From CAVQBJ01 sp963710725 (lineage in GTDB: Bacteria > Actinomycetota > Thermoleophilia > Solirubrobacterales > Solirubrobacteraceae), in the NCBI GenBank assembly GCA_963710725.1, contig CAVQBJ010000008.1, positions 496,001-560,000 of the forward strand: 64,000 nt of DNA, in the 5' to 3' direction. Of the stretch, positions 49,903 to 57,868 are shown one piece after another (the stretch's first letter is position 1; each line of letters opens with the position of its first letter). The translations under genes were made by a program, and so were the position numbers. The notes beneath the pieces are model-generated. The model was given only the letters and a program-made list of their open reading frames with translations, had not been told where the DNA came from and did not search any database.

Positions 49903-50789
49903 GCGCGTCGGTCCAGCTCGGCGTGCTGTTCGCCGTGGCGACCGCGCTCAGCTCGGTCATCGGGTTCATGTACAAGCGCCGCGGCGCGCTCGAGTCACCG
50001 CGCGTCGACCCGCGCCGACCGGTACGCAGCTCGGTGGCGCTCTTCCGCTCACCGGCCTACGTGGTCGGGATCCTCATCGCCCAGGGATCGTGGGCGCTGC
50101 ACGTCACGGCGCTCGCGCTCGCGCCGATCTCGCTCGTGCAGGCCGTCATCGCCGGCGGACTGGTGCTCGTCACCGTCGTCGCCGACCGGATCTTCGCCCT
50201 CCCCGTGACCCGCCGCGAATGGCTCGGCGTGGCCGCCGCGGCCGCGGGGCTCGCCTTCCTCGCGGCCACCATCGGCAGCACCGCGCGCGGCGCGGAGAAC
50301 ACCTATGCCACGTCGACCCTCGCCCTCTACGTCGGCGGCCTGACGGCCGCCGGGCTGGCGCTGGCCGCCGCCTCGCGCCGGGTGCGCGCCGCGCCCGGCG
50401 CGCTGCTGGCGCTCTCGGCCGGCCTGCTGTGGGGCGGATCGGACATCTCGATCAAGGCGCTGTCTGGCGCACTGCCGAGCGCGGGCGTCGCCGTCGTCGT
50501 CCACCCGCTCGCGCTCGTCATCCTCGTCCTGTCGCTCGTCGGACTCGCCGTCTCGGCGCGCTCGCTGCAGGTCGGCGACGCGGTCATGGTCATCGCCACG
50601 ACGAGCGCGGCGGCCAACCTGACGACGATCGCGGCCGGACCGATCGTGTTCGGCGAGCCGCTGCCGAGCGGCCCGGCCGCGCTGGTCGCCCACCTCGGCG
50701 CGTTCGTGCTCGTGATCGTCGCCGTGGCGCTCACGCCGACGCCCGTCACGCCGAGCGAGCGCGCCGCGTCGATCGGGCTCGACGCCTGA
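49899..50789 (+). CDS. EamA/DMT-family transporter
   Basis: 296 residues from GTG 49899, with GAGGAA upstream. Ten TM helices in two EamA-like halves (GSWALHVTALALAPISLVQAV, LLWGGSDISIKALSGALPSAG, AVMVIATTSAAANLTTIAAGPIVFGEP). This branch resembles Mg2+-NIPA-like/DUF-DMT proteins as well as metabolite exporters. It transports small molecules across the cytoplasmic membrane; the substrate is unknown. Confidence 0.85.
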   Translation: MSASVQLGVLFAVATALSSVIGFMYKRRGALESPRVDPRRPVRSSVALFRSPAYVVGILIAQGSWALHVTALALAPISLVQAVIAGGLVLVTVVADRIFALPVTRREWLGVAAAAAGLAFLAATIGSTARGAENTYATSTLALYVGGLTAAGLALAAASRRVRAAPGALLALSAGLLWGGSDISIKALSGALPSAGVAVVVHPLALVILVLSLVGLAVSARSLQVGDAVMVIATTSAAANLTTIAAGPIVFGEPLPSGPAALVAHLGAFVLVIVAVALTPTPVTPSERAASIGLDA

Positions 50790-50837
50790 GCGGGCACGCA
50801 GCGACGCGCCCGCGCGCCTTGATCTACTCTTCGCGCC

Positions 50838-51872
50838 GTGGCGCGGATCGGACTGCTCACCGGCGGCGGGGATTGTCCCGGTCTGAACGCCGTGATCCGT
50901 GCGGTCGTGCGTCGCGGGAGCGCGCTCGGCCACGAGTTCGTCGGCTTTCGCAACGGCTGGGCCGGCGTGCTCGCCGACGACACGATCGTCCTCGACCTGC
51001 ACGCGACGGGCGGCCTGCTGCCACGCGGCGGCACGATCCTCGGCACCTCGCGTACGAACCCCTACAAGGACGACACCGACGCGGGCGAGGCGGTGCGGGC
51101 CGTCCTGGTCGAGAACGGCGTCGACGCGCTCATCCCGATCGGCGGTGAGGACACGCTCGGCGTCGCGCAGCGCCTCGCCGACGCCGGCATCGACCTCGTC
51201 GGCGTGCCGAAGACGATCGATAACGACCTCGGCGCCACCGACGTGACGTTCGGCTTCCACACCGCGGTGCAGATCGCCACCGACGCGATCGATCGCCTGC
51301 ACACGACCGCGGAGTCCCACCACCGCGTGATCGTCGTCGAGGTGATGGGCCGCCACGCCGGCTGGATCGCGACCTACGCCGGGATCGCCGGCGGCGCCGA
51401 CGCGATCCTCGTCCCCGAGCGCCCGTTCGACATCGACGAGGTCTGTGATCGCCTGCGCGCGCGCCACGGCCGCGGCCGCACCTTCTCGATCGTCGTCGTC
51501 GCCGAGGGGGCCACACCGCTGCCGGGGACGATGGACGTCGCGCCAGCGACGCAGACCGACGCCTTCGGCCACGCCCGCCTCGGCGGCATCGCCGTCGCGC
51601 TCGAGGGAGAGATCGAGGGCCGCACCGGCTTCGAGACGCGCGTGACGATCCTCGGCCACGTCCAGCGCGGCGGCACGCCGACGGCCTATGACCGCGTCCT
51701 GGCCACCCGCTTCGGCGTGGGCGCGATGGACGCCGTCGACGCCGGGCGGTTCGGGATGATGGTCGCCCTGCGCGGCACCGAGATCGAGCTCGTCGCGCTG
51801 CGCGAGGCGCTACGCGAGCCGAAGCTCGTCGACCCGCAGCTATACGCGACCGCCGAGGTCTTCTTCGGCTGA
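50838..51872 (+). CDS. 6-phosphofructokinase, PPi-type signature
   Basis: 344 residues from GTG 50838. Motifs of the PFK-A superfamily: TGGGDCPGLNAVIRAVV, GGEDTL (102-107), PKTIDND (124-130), EVMGRHAGWIA, GHVQRGGTPTAYDR. The residue equivalent to Gly104 of E. coli PfkA is Asp105 and that at Gly124 is Lys125. Asp and Lys at these places mark PPi-dependent enzymes (as in the Amycolatopsis enzyme), while ATP-PFKs have Gly at the first. It phosphorylates fructose-6-phosphate, reversibly if PPi is used. The last 33 bp overlap the 3' end of the convergent gene. Confidence 0.9.
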   Translation: MARIGLLTGGGDCPGLNAVIRAVVRRGSALGHEFVGFRNGWAGVLADDTIVLDLHATGGLLPRGGTILGTSRTNPYKDDTDAGEAVRAVLVENGVDALIPIGGEDTLGVAQRLADAGIDLVGVPKTIDNDLGATDVTFGFHTAVQIATDAIDRLHTTAESHHRVIVVEVMGRHAGWIATYAGIAGGADAILVPERPFDIDEVCDRLRARHGRGRTFSIVVVAEGATPLPGTMDVAPATQTDAFGHARLGGIAVALEGEIEGRTGFETRVTILGHVQRGGTPTAYDRVLATRFGVGAMDAVDAGRFGMMVALRGTEIELVALREALREPKLVDPQLYATAEVFFG

Positions 51873-52706
51873 GGCGACGCGCGCCGGCCCGGGCGAGCGC
51901 GACACCCCCGGCGGGCTGGCGACCGGCGCCCGCCTGCCGGGCGCGCGGGCCCGGCGGTCCTGGCCTTCGAGCACGAGCATGGCGAGCGCGATCGGGACCG
52001 TCGCCGGCAGCTCGGAAACCCAGAAGAACAGCAGGTTGAACGCGAGCGCGAGCGCCGCCGCCAGCCACGCGCCGCGGCGCTGGCGAACGCGATCGGTCGC
52101 GAGCAGCGCCCCGAGGGTCCCGGCCACGAACAGGTCGCCGTACCCCATCACCGCGCTGCCCCAGGACTCGTCCTGGAGCCGGGGCAGTCCGGCCGCCGGC
52201 GCGGCGGCGTTGAGCGCGTTGTTCGGCGCCTGCAGGAGGTGCGACACGACGAGGGTGGTGTCGACCGCCGCCATCACGAGGATGCCCACCTTCAGCCAGC
52301 TCGCCGGGGCGACCGCGGCGAGCAGCGCGCCGAGGGCGACGCAGCTGAGCGCCGAGAGCGCGAGCGCCGCCGACTCGCCGGCGAGCCCGGAACGGTCCGC
52401 CCAGGCGAGCGCGAAGAGCGGCACCACGGCCAGCGCATAGGCCGGGCGCGCCCCGCGGGCCGCGATGGCGAGCGCCACCATCGCCAGCAGCGGCACGGCC
52501 ACCAGCGCGAGGTAGGTGAGGCCGTCGGCCACGCCGGCGGCCACGCGCAGGGCGGCGACGACGACGAGGATCGAGCCGGCCGGGATGGCCGCCCATCCGG
52601 GGCCCCGGAGACGCTCCAGCCACGGGAACGGCCGCGGAGCCGGCAGCGCGACGAGCCCGGCCTGCACGAGCGACAGCACACAGATCGAGACCGCGAACGA
52701 GGGCAT
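51840..52706 (-). CDS. multi-pass membrane protein, unknown
   Basis: 288 residues from ATG 52706. About eight hydrophobic segments between residues 5 and 245 with few charges (VSICVLSLVQAGLVAL, GSILVVVAALRVAAGV, LTYLALVAVPLLAMVALAIAARG, and later ones). The C-terminal 40 residues are basic and Pro-rich. A tail-to-tail overlap of 33 bp with the phosphofructokinase gene is odd, so the last codons may not all be used. No family signature. Confidence 0.75.
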   Translation of the reverse strand: MPSFAVSICVLSLVQAGLVALPAPRPFPWLERLRGPGWAAIPAGSILVVVAALRVAAGVADGLTYLALVAVPLLAMVALAIAARGARPAYALAVVPLFALAWADRSGLAGESAALALSALSCVALGALLAAVAPASWLKVGILVMAAVDTTLVVSHLLQAPNNALNAAAPAAGLPRLQDESWGSAVMGYGDLFVAGTLGALLATDRVRQRRGAWLAAALALAFNLLFFWVSELPATVPIALAMLVLEGQDRRARAPGRRAPVASPPGVSRSPGPARVASAEEDLGGRV

Positions 52707-52747
52707 CGCCGTCCACGATACGGCGCCGCGTCCGCTACAAGAGGTGG

Positions 52748-53470
52748 ATGACCGAGACCGCGCATCGACGGCTCTGGCAGCTCGGGGCGCTGACCGTGGT
52801 GGTGGTGATCGTGCTCGCGATCGCCATCACCGTGCTCAGCGGCGGCACGACGCCGCTGCTGCGACCCGGCCGCCCGGTGCCCCGCGCGGCCGACACACGC
52901 GCGCTGTTCGCCGGCATCCCCGAGCAGGGCGCCGCCCTGGGCGCCCCCGGGGCACCGGTCACGCTCGTCGAGTTCGCCGACCTGCAGTGCCCGGTGTGCG
53001 CGCTGTTCGCGCGCGACGCCCTCCCGACGCTCGTCCGCACCGAGGTGCGCCCAGGGCGCCTGCGGATCGTCTTCGTCCCGCTCACGTTCATCGGCCCCGA
53101 CTCGCGGCGCGGCGCGGAGATGGCCCTCGCCGCCGGCGCGCAGGACCGCCTCTGGCCCTACGCGGACCTGTTCTTCGCCAACCAGCGCGAGGAGAACAGC
53201 GGCTACGTGACCGGGTCGTTCCTCACCGCGCTGGCCGACGCGACGCCCGGTCTGGACGGGTCGCGCGCCCTCGCCGACCGGTCCGCGCCAGCGGTCGCCG
53301 CGGCGCTCGCGGGCGCGCGGGCCGAGGCGGCGCGGCTGCACGTGACGGCCACGCCCTCGTTCGCGATTTCACGGACCGGCGCCGCCCTCGTATCCTTTGT
53401 CCCGGCCGACCTCGAGGCGAGCGCGTTCACGGGAGCGATCGAGCGCCTCGCCGGGGGAAGCCCGGGCTGA
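52748..53470 (+). CDS. membrane-anchored DsbA-family thiol-disulfide oxidoreductase
   Basis: 240 residues from ATG 52748. One N-terminal TM helix (11-31), then a thioredoxin-fold DsbA-like domain: VTLVEFADLQCPVCALFA with the active site CPVC near 77-80, a cis-Pro segment HVTATPSFAI, and the inserted helical domain. It oxidises or isomerises disulfides in exported proteins such as the Cys-rich lipoproteins encoded nearby. Divergent from the membrane protein, sharing a 41-bp gap. Confidence 0.9.
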   Translation: MTETAHRRLWQLGALTVVVVIVLAIAITVLSGGTTPLLRPGRPVPRAADTRALFAGIPEQGAALGAPGAPVTLVEFADLQCPVCALFARDALPTLVRTEVRPGRLRIVFVPLTFIGPDSRRGAEMALAAGAQDRLWPYADLFFANQREENSGYVTGSFLTALADATPGLDGSRALADRSAPAVAAALAGARAEAARLHVTATPSFAISRTGAALVSFVPADLEASAFTGAIERLAGGSPG

Positions 53471-53546
53471 GCGGTCGGCGCCGCCGTCCACCGGGGCGTG
53501 CGCCGCGCGGCGCGCGTGACGGGCCGGCCATCACTACAAGACGACG

Positions 53547-54512
53547 ATGTCGCGATGGAACTGGATATGGGAGGAGCACGACGCGCCGCAGGGCGACGGC
53601 GCCGACGCGCTGCCCCACCCTCCGGAGTGGATCTCCGCCGGCGCCCGGCAGGCGCGCAGCGGCGCGCCGCGGCTGGCCCAGTTCGCGGCGATCGCGATCG
53701 TGGCCCTGGCGCTGCAGATCATCTTCGCCGGCGGCTCGCCGCACGCTCGCGCGGCCGACCATGCCAACACGGCCGCCGCCGGCCCGCCCGCCGGCGGGCC
53801 CTTGCCTCCCGCCGTCGGCGCGAGCGCGCGCGAGAACGCCGCGATCGATGCGGTGCTCGCGCGCATGCCGGCGGTCACGCAGGGCGGGCGGCGCGGGCAC
53901 GAGGTGGCGCTCACCTTCGACGACGGACCCGGGCCCTACTCGCTCAAGCTCGTGGAGGTCCTGCACCACCTGCACGTGCAGGCGACGTTCTTCGTCATCG
54001 GCGAGATGGAGCAATGGTTCTCGCACGCCACGCGCGCGGAGCGGGTCGACGGCGACGTCGTCGGCGATCACACGCAGACGCACCCGTTCATGGCCGGGCT
54101 CAGCCCCTCCGACCAGCGCCTGGAGCTGCTCGACCAGGCCGCGGAGATCGAGGCGCAGGGATTGCCCTTTCCCCGGTTGTTCCGCCCGCCCTACGGATCG
54201 TTCAACGCCGTCACCCTGCGGGAGCTGCGCCAGTTCCACATGCTGATGGTGCTGTGGTCGACCGACACCTCCGACTACACGCTGCCCGGGGTGCGGGCGA
54301 TCGTGCAGCAGGCGCTCGCCGGCGCGCATCCGGGCGCGATCATCCTGATGCACGACGCCGGCGGCAATCGCGCGGAGACGATCGCGGCGTTGCCCGACAT
54401 CGTGCGCGGCCTGCGCCGCCGGGGCCTCACGCCGGTCACCGTGCCGCGGCTGCTCCTCGACGATCCGCCGACGGTCGCGCCGAAGCTGGCCGGCCGTCTG
54501 CTCGGCGATTGA
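53547..54512 (+). CDS. membrane-anchored polysaccharide deacetylase (NodB/CE4)
   Basis: 321 residues from ATG 53547. A cytoplasmic N-terminus of about 40 residues, a TM helix (43-60) and an extracytoplasmic NodB domain: TFDDGPGPY, DHTQTHP, FRPPYGSFN, STDTSDY and LMHDAGG. Same motifs as the secreted enzyme at 30564, but with a different anchor, so two deacetylases act at different places in the envelope. It likely deacetylates peptidoglycan or a GlcNAc polymer. Confidence 0.92.
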   Translation: MSRWNWIWEEHDAPQGDGADALPHPPEWISAGARQARSGAPRLAQFAAIAIVALALQIIFAGGSPHARAADHANTAAAGPPAGGPLPPAVGASARENAAIDAVLARMPAVTQGGRRGHEVALTFDDGPGPYSLKLVEVLHHLHVQATFFVIGEMEQWFSHATRAERVDGDVVGDHTQTHPFMAGLSPSDQRLELLDQAAEIEAQGLPFPRLFRPPYGSFNAVTLRELRQFHMLMVLWSTDTSDYTLPGVRAIVQQALAGAHPGAIILMHDAGGNRAETIAALPDIVRGLRRRGLTPVTVPRLLLDDPPTVAPKLAGRLLGD

Positions 54513-54525
54513 GGCGCGGCGGCGC

Positions 54526-56181
54526 TCAGTGGCCGAGCTGCACGGTCTTCACGACGAGCAGGAGCACCGCGATGACGAGGTAGCCCCGCAGCAGCAGCAT
54601 CGCCGCGCGGCGGCCCGGTGACCACACCGGGCGCTCGAGCAGCGCCAGCGGCGGCATCGTCCAGGTCTCCCGGCGCTCCTTCGGCGCCTCGCCGAGCTCG
54701 GCCTCGGCCGCCGACGGTCGCGCCCACCACACGTACGCGCCGCCGCCCGCAAGCGCCACCACGAGCCCGATCGACAGGTACTCGAACAGCTGGGTGACGT
54801 CGGCCGACGGGAACGCGGTGTTGGCGACGAGGATGAGCGACAGCTCGACGAGCACGCCGATGATCACGGCGGCGATCGCGTTCAGCCACGTCGGGTTACT
54901 CCACGGCCCGAGCACCTCGCGGTCGTTGCACAGCAGCAGCAGGAACACGGTCGCGCTCGGCAGCAGGATTCCGGCGAGCGCCTGGACCGACGTCGTGATG
55001 AGGCCGAGCGGGGCGCCCGGGATGAGCACGATTCCGGCCGCTGCGGCGACCATCAGCGTGAAGGTCACGTAGAACACCTTCGCCTCGCGGACGCCCCGGT
55101 GCAGCGAATGGGCCGCGCCGAACACATCGCCGAAGGCGTACGAGGTGGCAAGCGTGACCGAGGCGGCGCCGATGAGCGACGCGTTGAGCAGGACGATGGC
55201 GAAGAACGTCCCCGCGAGCGGGCTGACGTACTGCTTGAGGCCCTCGGCCACTCCGCCGGCGTCGGTGAAGTGGCCGGCGAGCGGGGTGCCGGCGAACGCG
55301 AAGGCGGCGACCCCCATCAGCGCGCCGGCGGCGATCACCACGACGAAGGCGCCGATCACCGTGTCCGCGCGCTCGTAGTTGATCCACCGCGGCGTGATGC
55401 GCTTGTCGATGATGTTCGACTGCTGGAAGAACAGCTGCCACGGGGCGACGGTCGTGCCGACGATGGCGATGATGAGCAGCACGGCGCTCGAGCTGGCGCC
55501 GCCCTGGATGCTCGGGACGAAGCTGTCGTGGATCATCGTGCCGACGTTCGGGTGCACGAGGATGAGCAGCGGAATGGCCAGGAAGTTCGCCACGATGAAG
55601 ACGTACATGAAGCGCTCCCAGCTGCGAAAGCTGCCCGTCGAGGTGATCGCGACGAGCAGCACCGCGGCCGCCGGAACGGAGATGTAGGTGCTCACCCCGA
55701 AGTACGTCAGCGCGAGGCTGACCCCGATGAACTCGGTGACGATGGTGAGGAAGTTGAGGATGAACAGGTCGCCGACCGAGAACCAGCCCCAGAAGCGCCC
55801 GAAGCGCTCGTTGATGAGCCGTGCGTGGCCCACGCCGGTGACCGCGCCGAGGCGGATGACCATCTCCTGATTGACGATCAGCACCGGGATGAGCAGGATC
55901 AGCGTCCACAGCAGGGTCGTGCCGTAGTTCTGCCCGGCCTGCGCGTAGGTCGAGACGCCGCCGGCGTCGTTGTCGCCGACCATCACGATCAGCCCCGGGC
56001 CCATGATCGCGAGCAGCGCCATCACCCGCGACCGCCAGTCCTTGTGCGGCATCGCGTCCATGCGCAGCGTGCCGAGCGCGCCGCGGATGTCGCCGATGTG
56101 CGCCTCGTCGAGGACCGGCGGGATGCCCGCCGGGTGCTGCTCCTCGACCGCCGGCGGCAACGTCGTCGGGTTCTCGGTCAC
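54526..56181 (-). CDS. Nramp-related divalent metal transporter with non-canonical metal site
   Basis: 551 residues from GTG 56181, with AAGGAGGTGA upstream. Eleven or more TM helices. In TM1 the Nramp DPGN motif is DNDAG (GPGLIVMVGDNDAGG, 70-74); in TM6 the usual MPH motif is replaced (TTVAPWQLFFQQS, 243-255). Loss of the metal-binding Met of TM6 has been described for Nramp relatives that carry Mg2+. It lies downstream of a soluble MgtE_N-CBS protein, which supports Mg2+ or a similar ion as substrate. The N-terminus (1-50) is hydrophilic and cytoplasmic. Confidence 0.85.
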   Translation of the reverse strand: MTENPTTLPPAVEEQHPAGIPPVLDEAHIGDIRGALGTLRMDAMPHKDWRSRVMALLAIMGPGLIVMVGDNDAGGVSTYAQAGQNYGTTLLWTLILLIPVLIVNQEMVIRLGAVTGVGHARLINERFGRFWGWFSVGDLFILNFLTIVTEFIGVSLALTYFGVSTYISVPAAAVLLVAITSTGSFRSWERFMYVFIVANFLAIPLLILVHPNVGTMIHDSFVPSIQGGASSSAVLLIIAIVGTTVAPWQLFFQQSNIIDKRITPRWINYERADTVIGAFVVVIAAGALMGVAAFAFAGTPLAGHFTDAGGVAEGLKQYVSPLAGTFFAIVLLNASLIGAASVTLATSYAFGDVFGAAHSLHRGVREAKVFYVTFTLMVAAAAGIVLIPGAPLGLITTSVQALAGILLPSATVFLLLLCNDREVLGPWSNPTWLNAIAAVIIGVLVELSLILVANTAFPSADVTQLFEYLSIGLVVALAGGGAYVWWARPSAAEAELGEAPKERRETWTMPPLALLERPVWSPGRRAAMLLLRGYLVIAVLLLVVKTVQLGH

Positions 56182-56307
56182 TGCTGTTCACCTCCTTGCT
56201 GACCTCGTCGGAAACGGCCGGACGTGCTCACTCGGCACGCCCCGCGCCCGCGCAAGGACGCCGGCGCCCCGGGCGGGTGACGCCACGCGCGGACGAGCAG
56301 ATTCCGA

Positions 56308-56379
56308 TCAGCCCGCGAGAGGCAGGCAGCCCGACCGACGCGTGACCGGTTGGGTACTTCGCGGCAAGTCAGCGTCCAT
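56308..56379 (-). CDS. leader peptide ORF, 23 aa, MgtL-like composition
   Basis: ATG 56379 to TGA 56308-56310, with AAAGGAG 6 nt upstream, a better site than those of many nearby genes. The peptide begins MDADLPRSTQPVTRR, acidic with prolines then arginines, like the E. coli MgtL peptide (MEPDPTPLPRRR), whose early acidic/Pro residues destabilise ribosomes at low Mg2+. It precedes the putative metal transporter by 127 bp. Confidence 0.55.
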   Translation of the reverse strand: MDADLPRSTQPVTRRSGCLPLAG

Positions 56380-56472
56380 ACCGGTCTCCTTTCTGGCGTC
56401 GGTGCAGGGCCTCTGCAGCCCGTGAACCCTAGCATCGGCCCGACCCTACGGGTCCGGTCGCGCCCCCTTGTA

Positions 56473-56483
56473 CACAAATTGTG
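56473..56483. promoter_or_regulatory. palindrome CACAAATTGTG
   Basis: An 11-bp perfect palindrome in an AT-rich island of an otherwise GC-rich gap, 94 bp upstream of the leader ORF and 60 bp after the MgtE_N gene stop. It may be a regulator site or promoter core (TACAAG next to it on the minus strand could be a -10). Confidence 0.45.
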
Positions 56484-56542
56484 AAAAGGGCTCCGCGCGC
56501 GTCCTGCGGCGCCGCGCGCCCGCCGCCGGCCGGCGCGATGTG

Positions 56543-57802
56543 TCAGTCGCGCACGAGGCCGTAACGGCGTCGCCAGCCGGTCGGCAGCGTCAGCTCGAGC
56601 ACGTCGTCGACGGTGACCACGCCGATCGCCCGGTCGTGCTCGTCGACGACCGGGAGCATCACGAGGTTGTAGTCGGTCATGATCCGCGCGACCTCGGGCA
56701 GGTCGGCGTCGGGCTGCACGTGCTCCGGCTCGCGCTCGGCGACCTCGAGGGCCGGCGTCGTCGCGTTCGTGCGCATGAGCGTCACGACCGGCACCGAGCC
56801 GACTAGCGTGCCCGCGTCGTCGACGAGATAGATCGTGGTCAGCGTCTCCGGCGCGACGGTGCTCTCGCTCACCCGGCGCAGGCCGTCGGCCACCGTGGCC
56901 TGCGCGCCGATGGTGAGGATCTCCGGGCTCATGAGGCCACCGGCCGTCGACGGGTTGTAGCCGAGCAGCGCCTTGATCTGACGCTGGCGCGCCGGCGGCA
57001 GGAGCGCGAGCACGCGACCGCGGCGATCCTGATCGAGCTCGGCGATGAGGTCGGCGGCGTCGTCGGTGGCCATGCGCGAGATGAGCTGGGCGATCTGCTC
57101 GTCGGAGCGCTCCTCGACGAACTCCTGCTGGTGGTGCTCGTCGAGCTCCTCGAACACGTCGGCCTCGAGCTCGCGGTCCTGCGCCACCGCCTTGATGATC
57201 TCCTCGCCCTCCTCGTGCGACGCCGCCTCGACGAGGTCGGCGATCTCCGCCGGGTGCAGATCGGCGAGCTTGCGGAAGGAGAAGCGCAGGCGCGACGTCG
57301 GGACGTGACCGACGAACGGCTCGAGGTCGGTCCAGTCCACGAACGGCCGGTCCCGATCGCGCGGGCGCAGCCAGCGGGGCAGCCAGCGGCGCACCTCGGC
57401 CGCCCGGCTCGGGTCGACGCCGACGACCCGCCACCAGCCGTCGATGCACGAGAGCACGATCTCGTGCGCGGTCACCAGGCTCGGCGGCTCGGACTCGACG
57501 TTCACGAGCCTGCGCCCGAGCACGTCCTGACGCAGGAGCACCTCGCCCTCGCGGCGCTCGAAGCGTCCGAGGTTCAGCTTCTGCCCCGACAGCCGCACCT
57601 CCCCGGCGCCGAGCGAGGCGACCTTGTCGGCGGGCACGAACAGCTCGCGTCCGGCGATGTGCGCCTTGATGCCGGTGACCGGCGGGTAGCCGCGGTCGGC
57701 GAGCCGCACGATGAGATCGTCGACTCGGCCGAGACGCTCTCCGGCCCGATCGAGCAGCGGGCTCCGCAGCACGGTCGAGAGATGCACGATGGGCTGTGCC
57801 AC
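56543..57802 (-). CDS. soluble PRC-MgtE_N-CBS protein
   Basis: 419 residues from GTG 57802. No TM segment. Residues 1-150 have two PRC-barrel-like parts (LDRAGERLGRVDDLIVRL, GIKAHIAGRELFVPADKV; GRRLVNVESEPPSLVTAHEIV). Residues 170-270 are MgtE_N helices (LHPAEIADLVEAASHEEGEEIIKAV, ISRMATDDAADLIAELDQDRR). Residues 285-410 are two CBS domains (STAGGLMSPEILTIGAQATVADGLRRV, LPVVDEHDRAIGVVTVDDVLELTLPT). In MgtE channels these domains sense Mg2+ and gate the pore. Here the pore is missing and an Nramp-like transporter follows, so it may be its gate. Confidence 0.88.
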   Translation of the reverse strand: MAQPIVHLSTVLRSPLLDRAGERLGRVDDLIVRLADRGYPPVTGIKAHIAGRELFVPADKVASLGAGEVRLSGQKLNLGRFERREGEVLLRQDVLGRRLVNVESEPPSLVTAHEIVLSCIDGWWRVVGVDPSRAAEVRRWLPRWLRPRDRDRPFVDWTDLEPFVGHVPTSRLRFSFRKLADLHPAEIADLVEAASHEEGEEIIKAVAQDRELEADVFEELDEHHQQEFVEERSDEQIAQLISRMATDDAADLIAELDQDRRGRVLALLPPARQRQIKALLGYNPSTAGGLMSPEILTIGAQATVADGLRRVSESTVAPETLTTIYLVDDAGTLVGSVPVVTLMRTNATTPALEVAEREPEHVQPDADLPEVARIMTDYNLVMLPVVDEHDRAIGVVTVDDVLELTLPTGWRRRYGLVRD

Positions 57803-57868
57803 GGCGACAGGGAGATTAGAGCACGGCGGGGTCCGCGCGGCGCCGGCGCACCGCGGGCGACGACGTGC

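Larger units (their letters stand above)
56182..56542. other. 361-bp gap before the Nramp-like gene
   Basis: It contains, in transcription order on the minus strand, the palindrome CACAAATTGTG (56473-56483), a short repeat GACCC/GGGTC (56442-56454), a 23-codon leader ORF with AGGAG (56308-56379), a GC-rich segment that can fold into stems, and the ribosome site of the transporter. It looks like a regulated leader. Confidence 0.6.
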
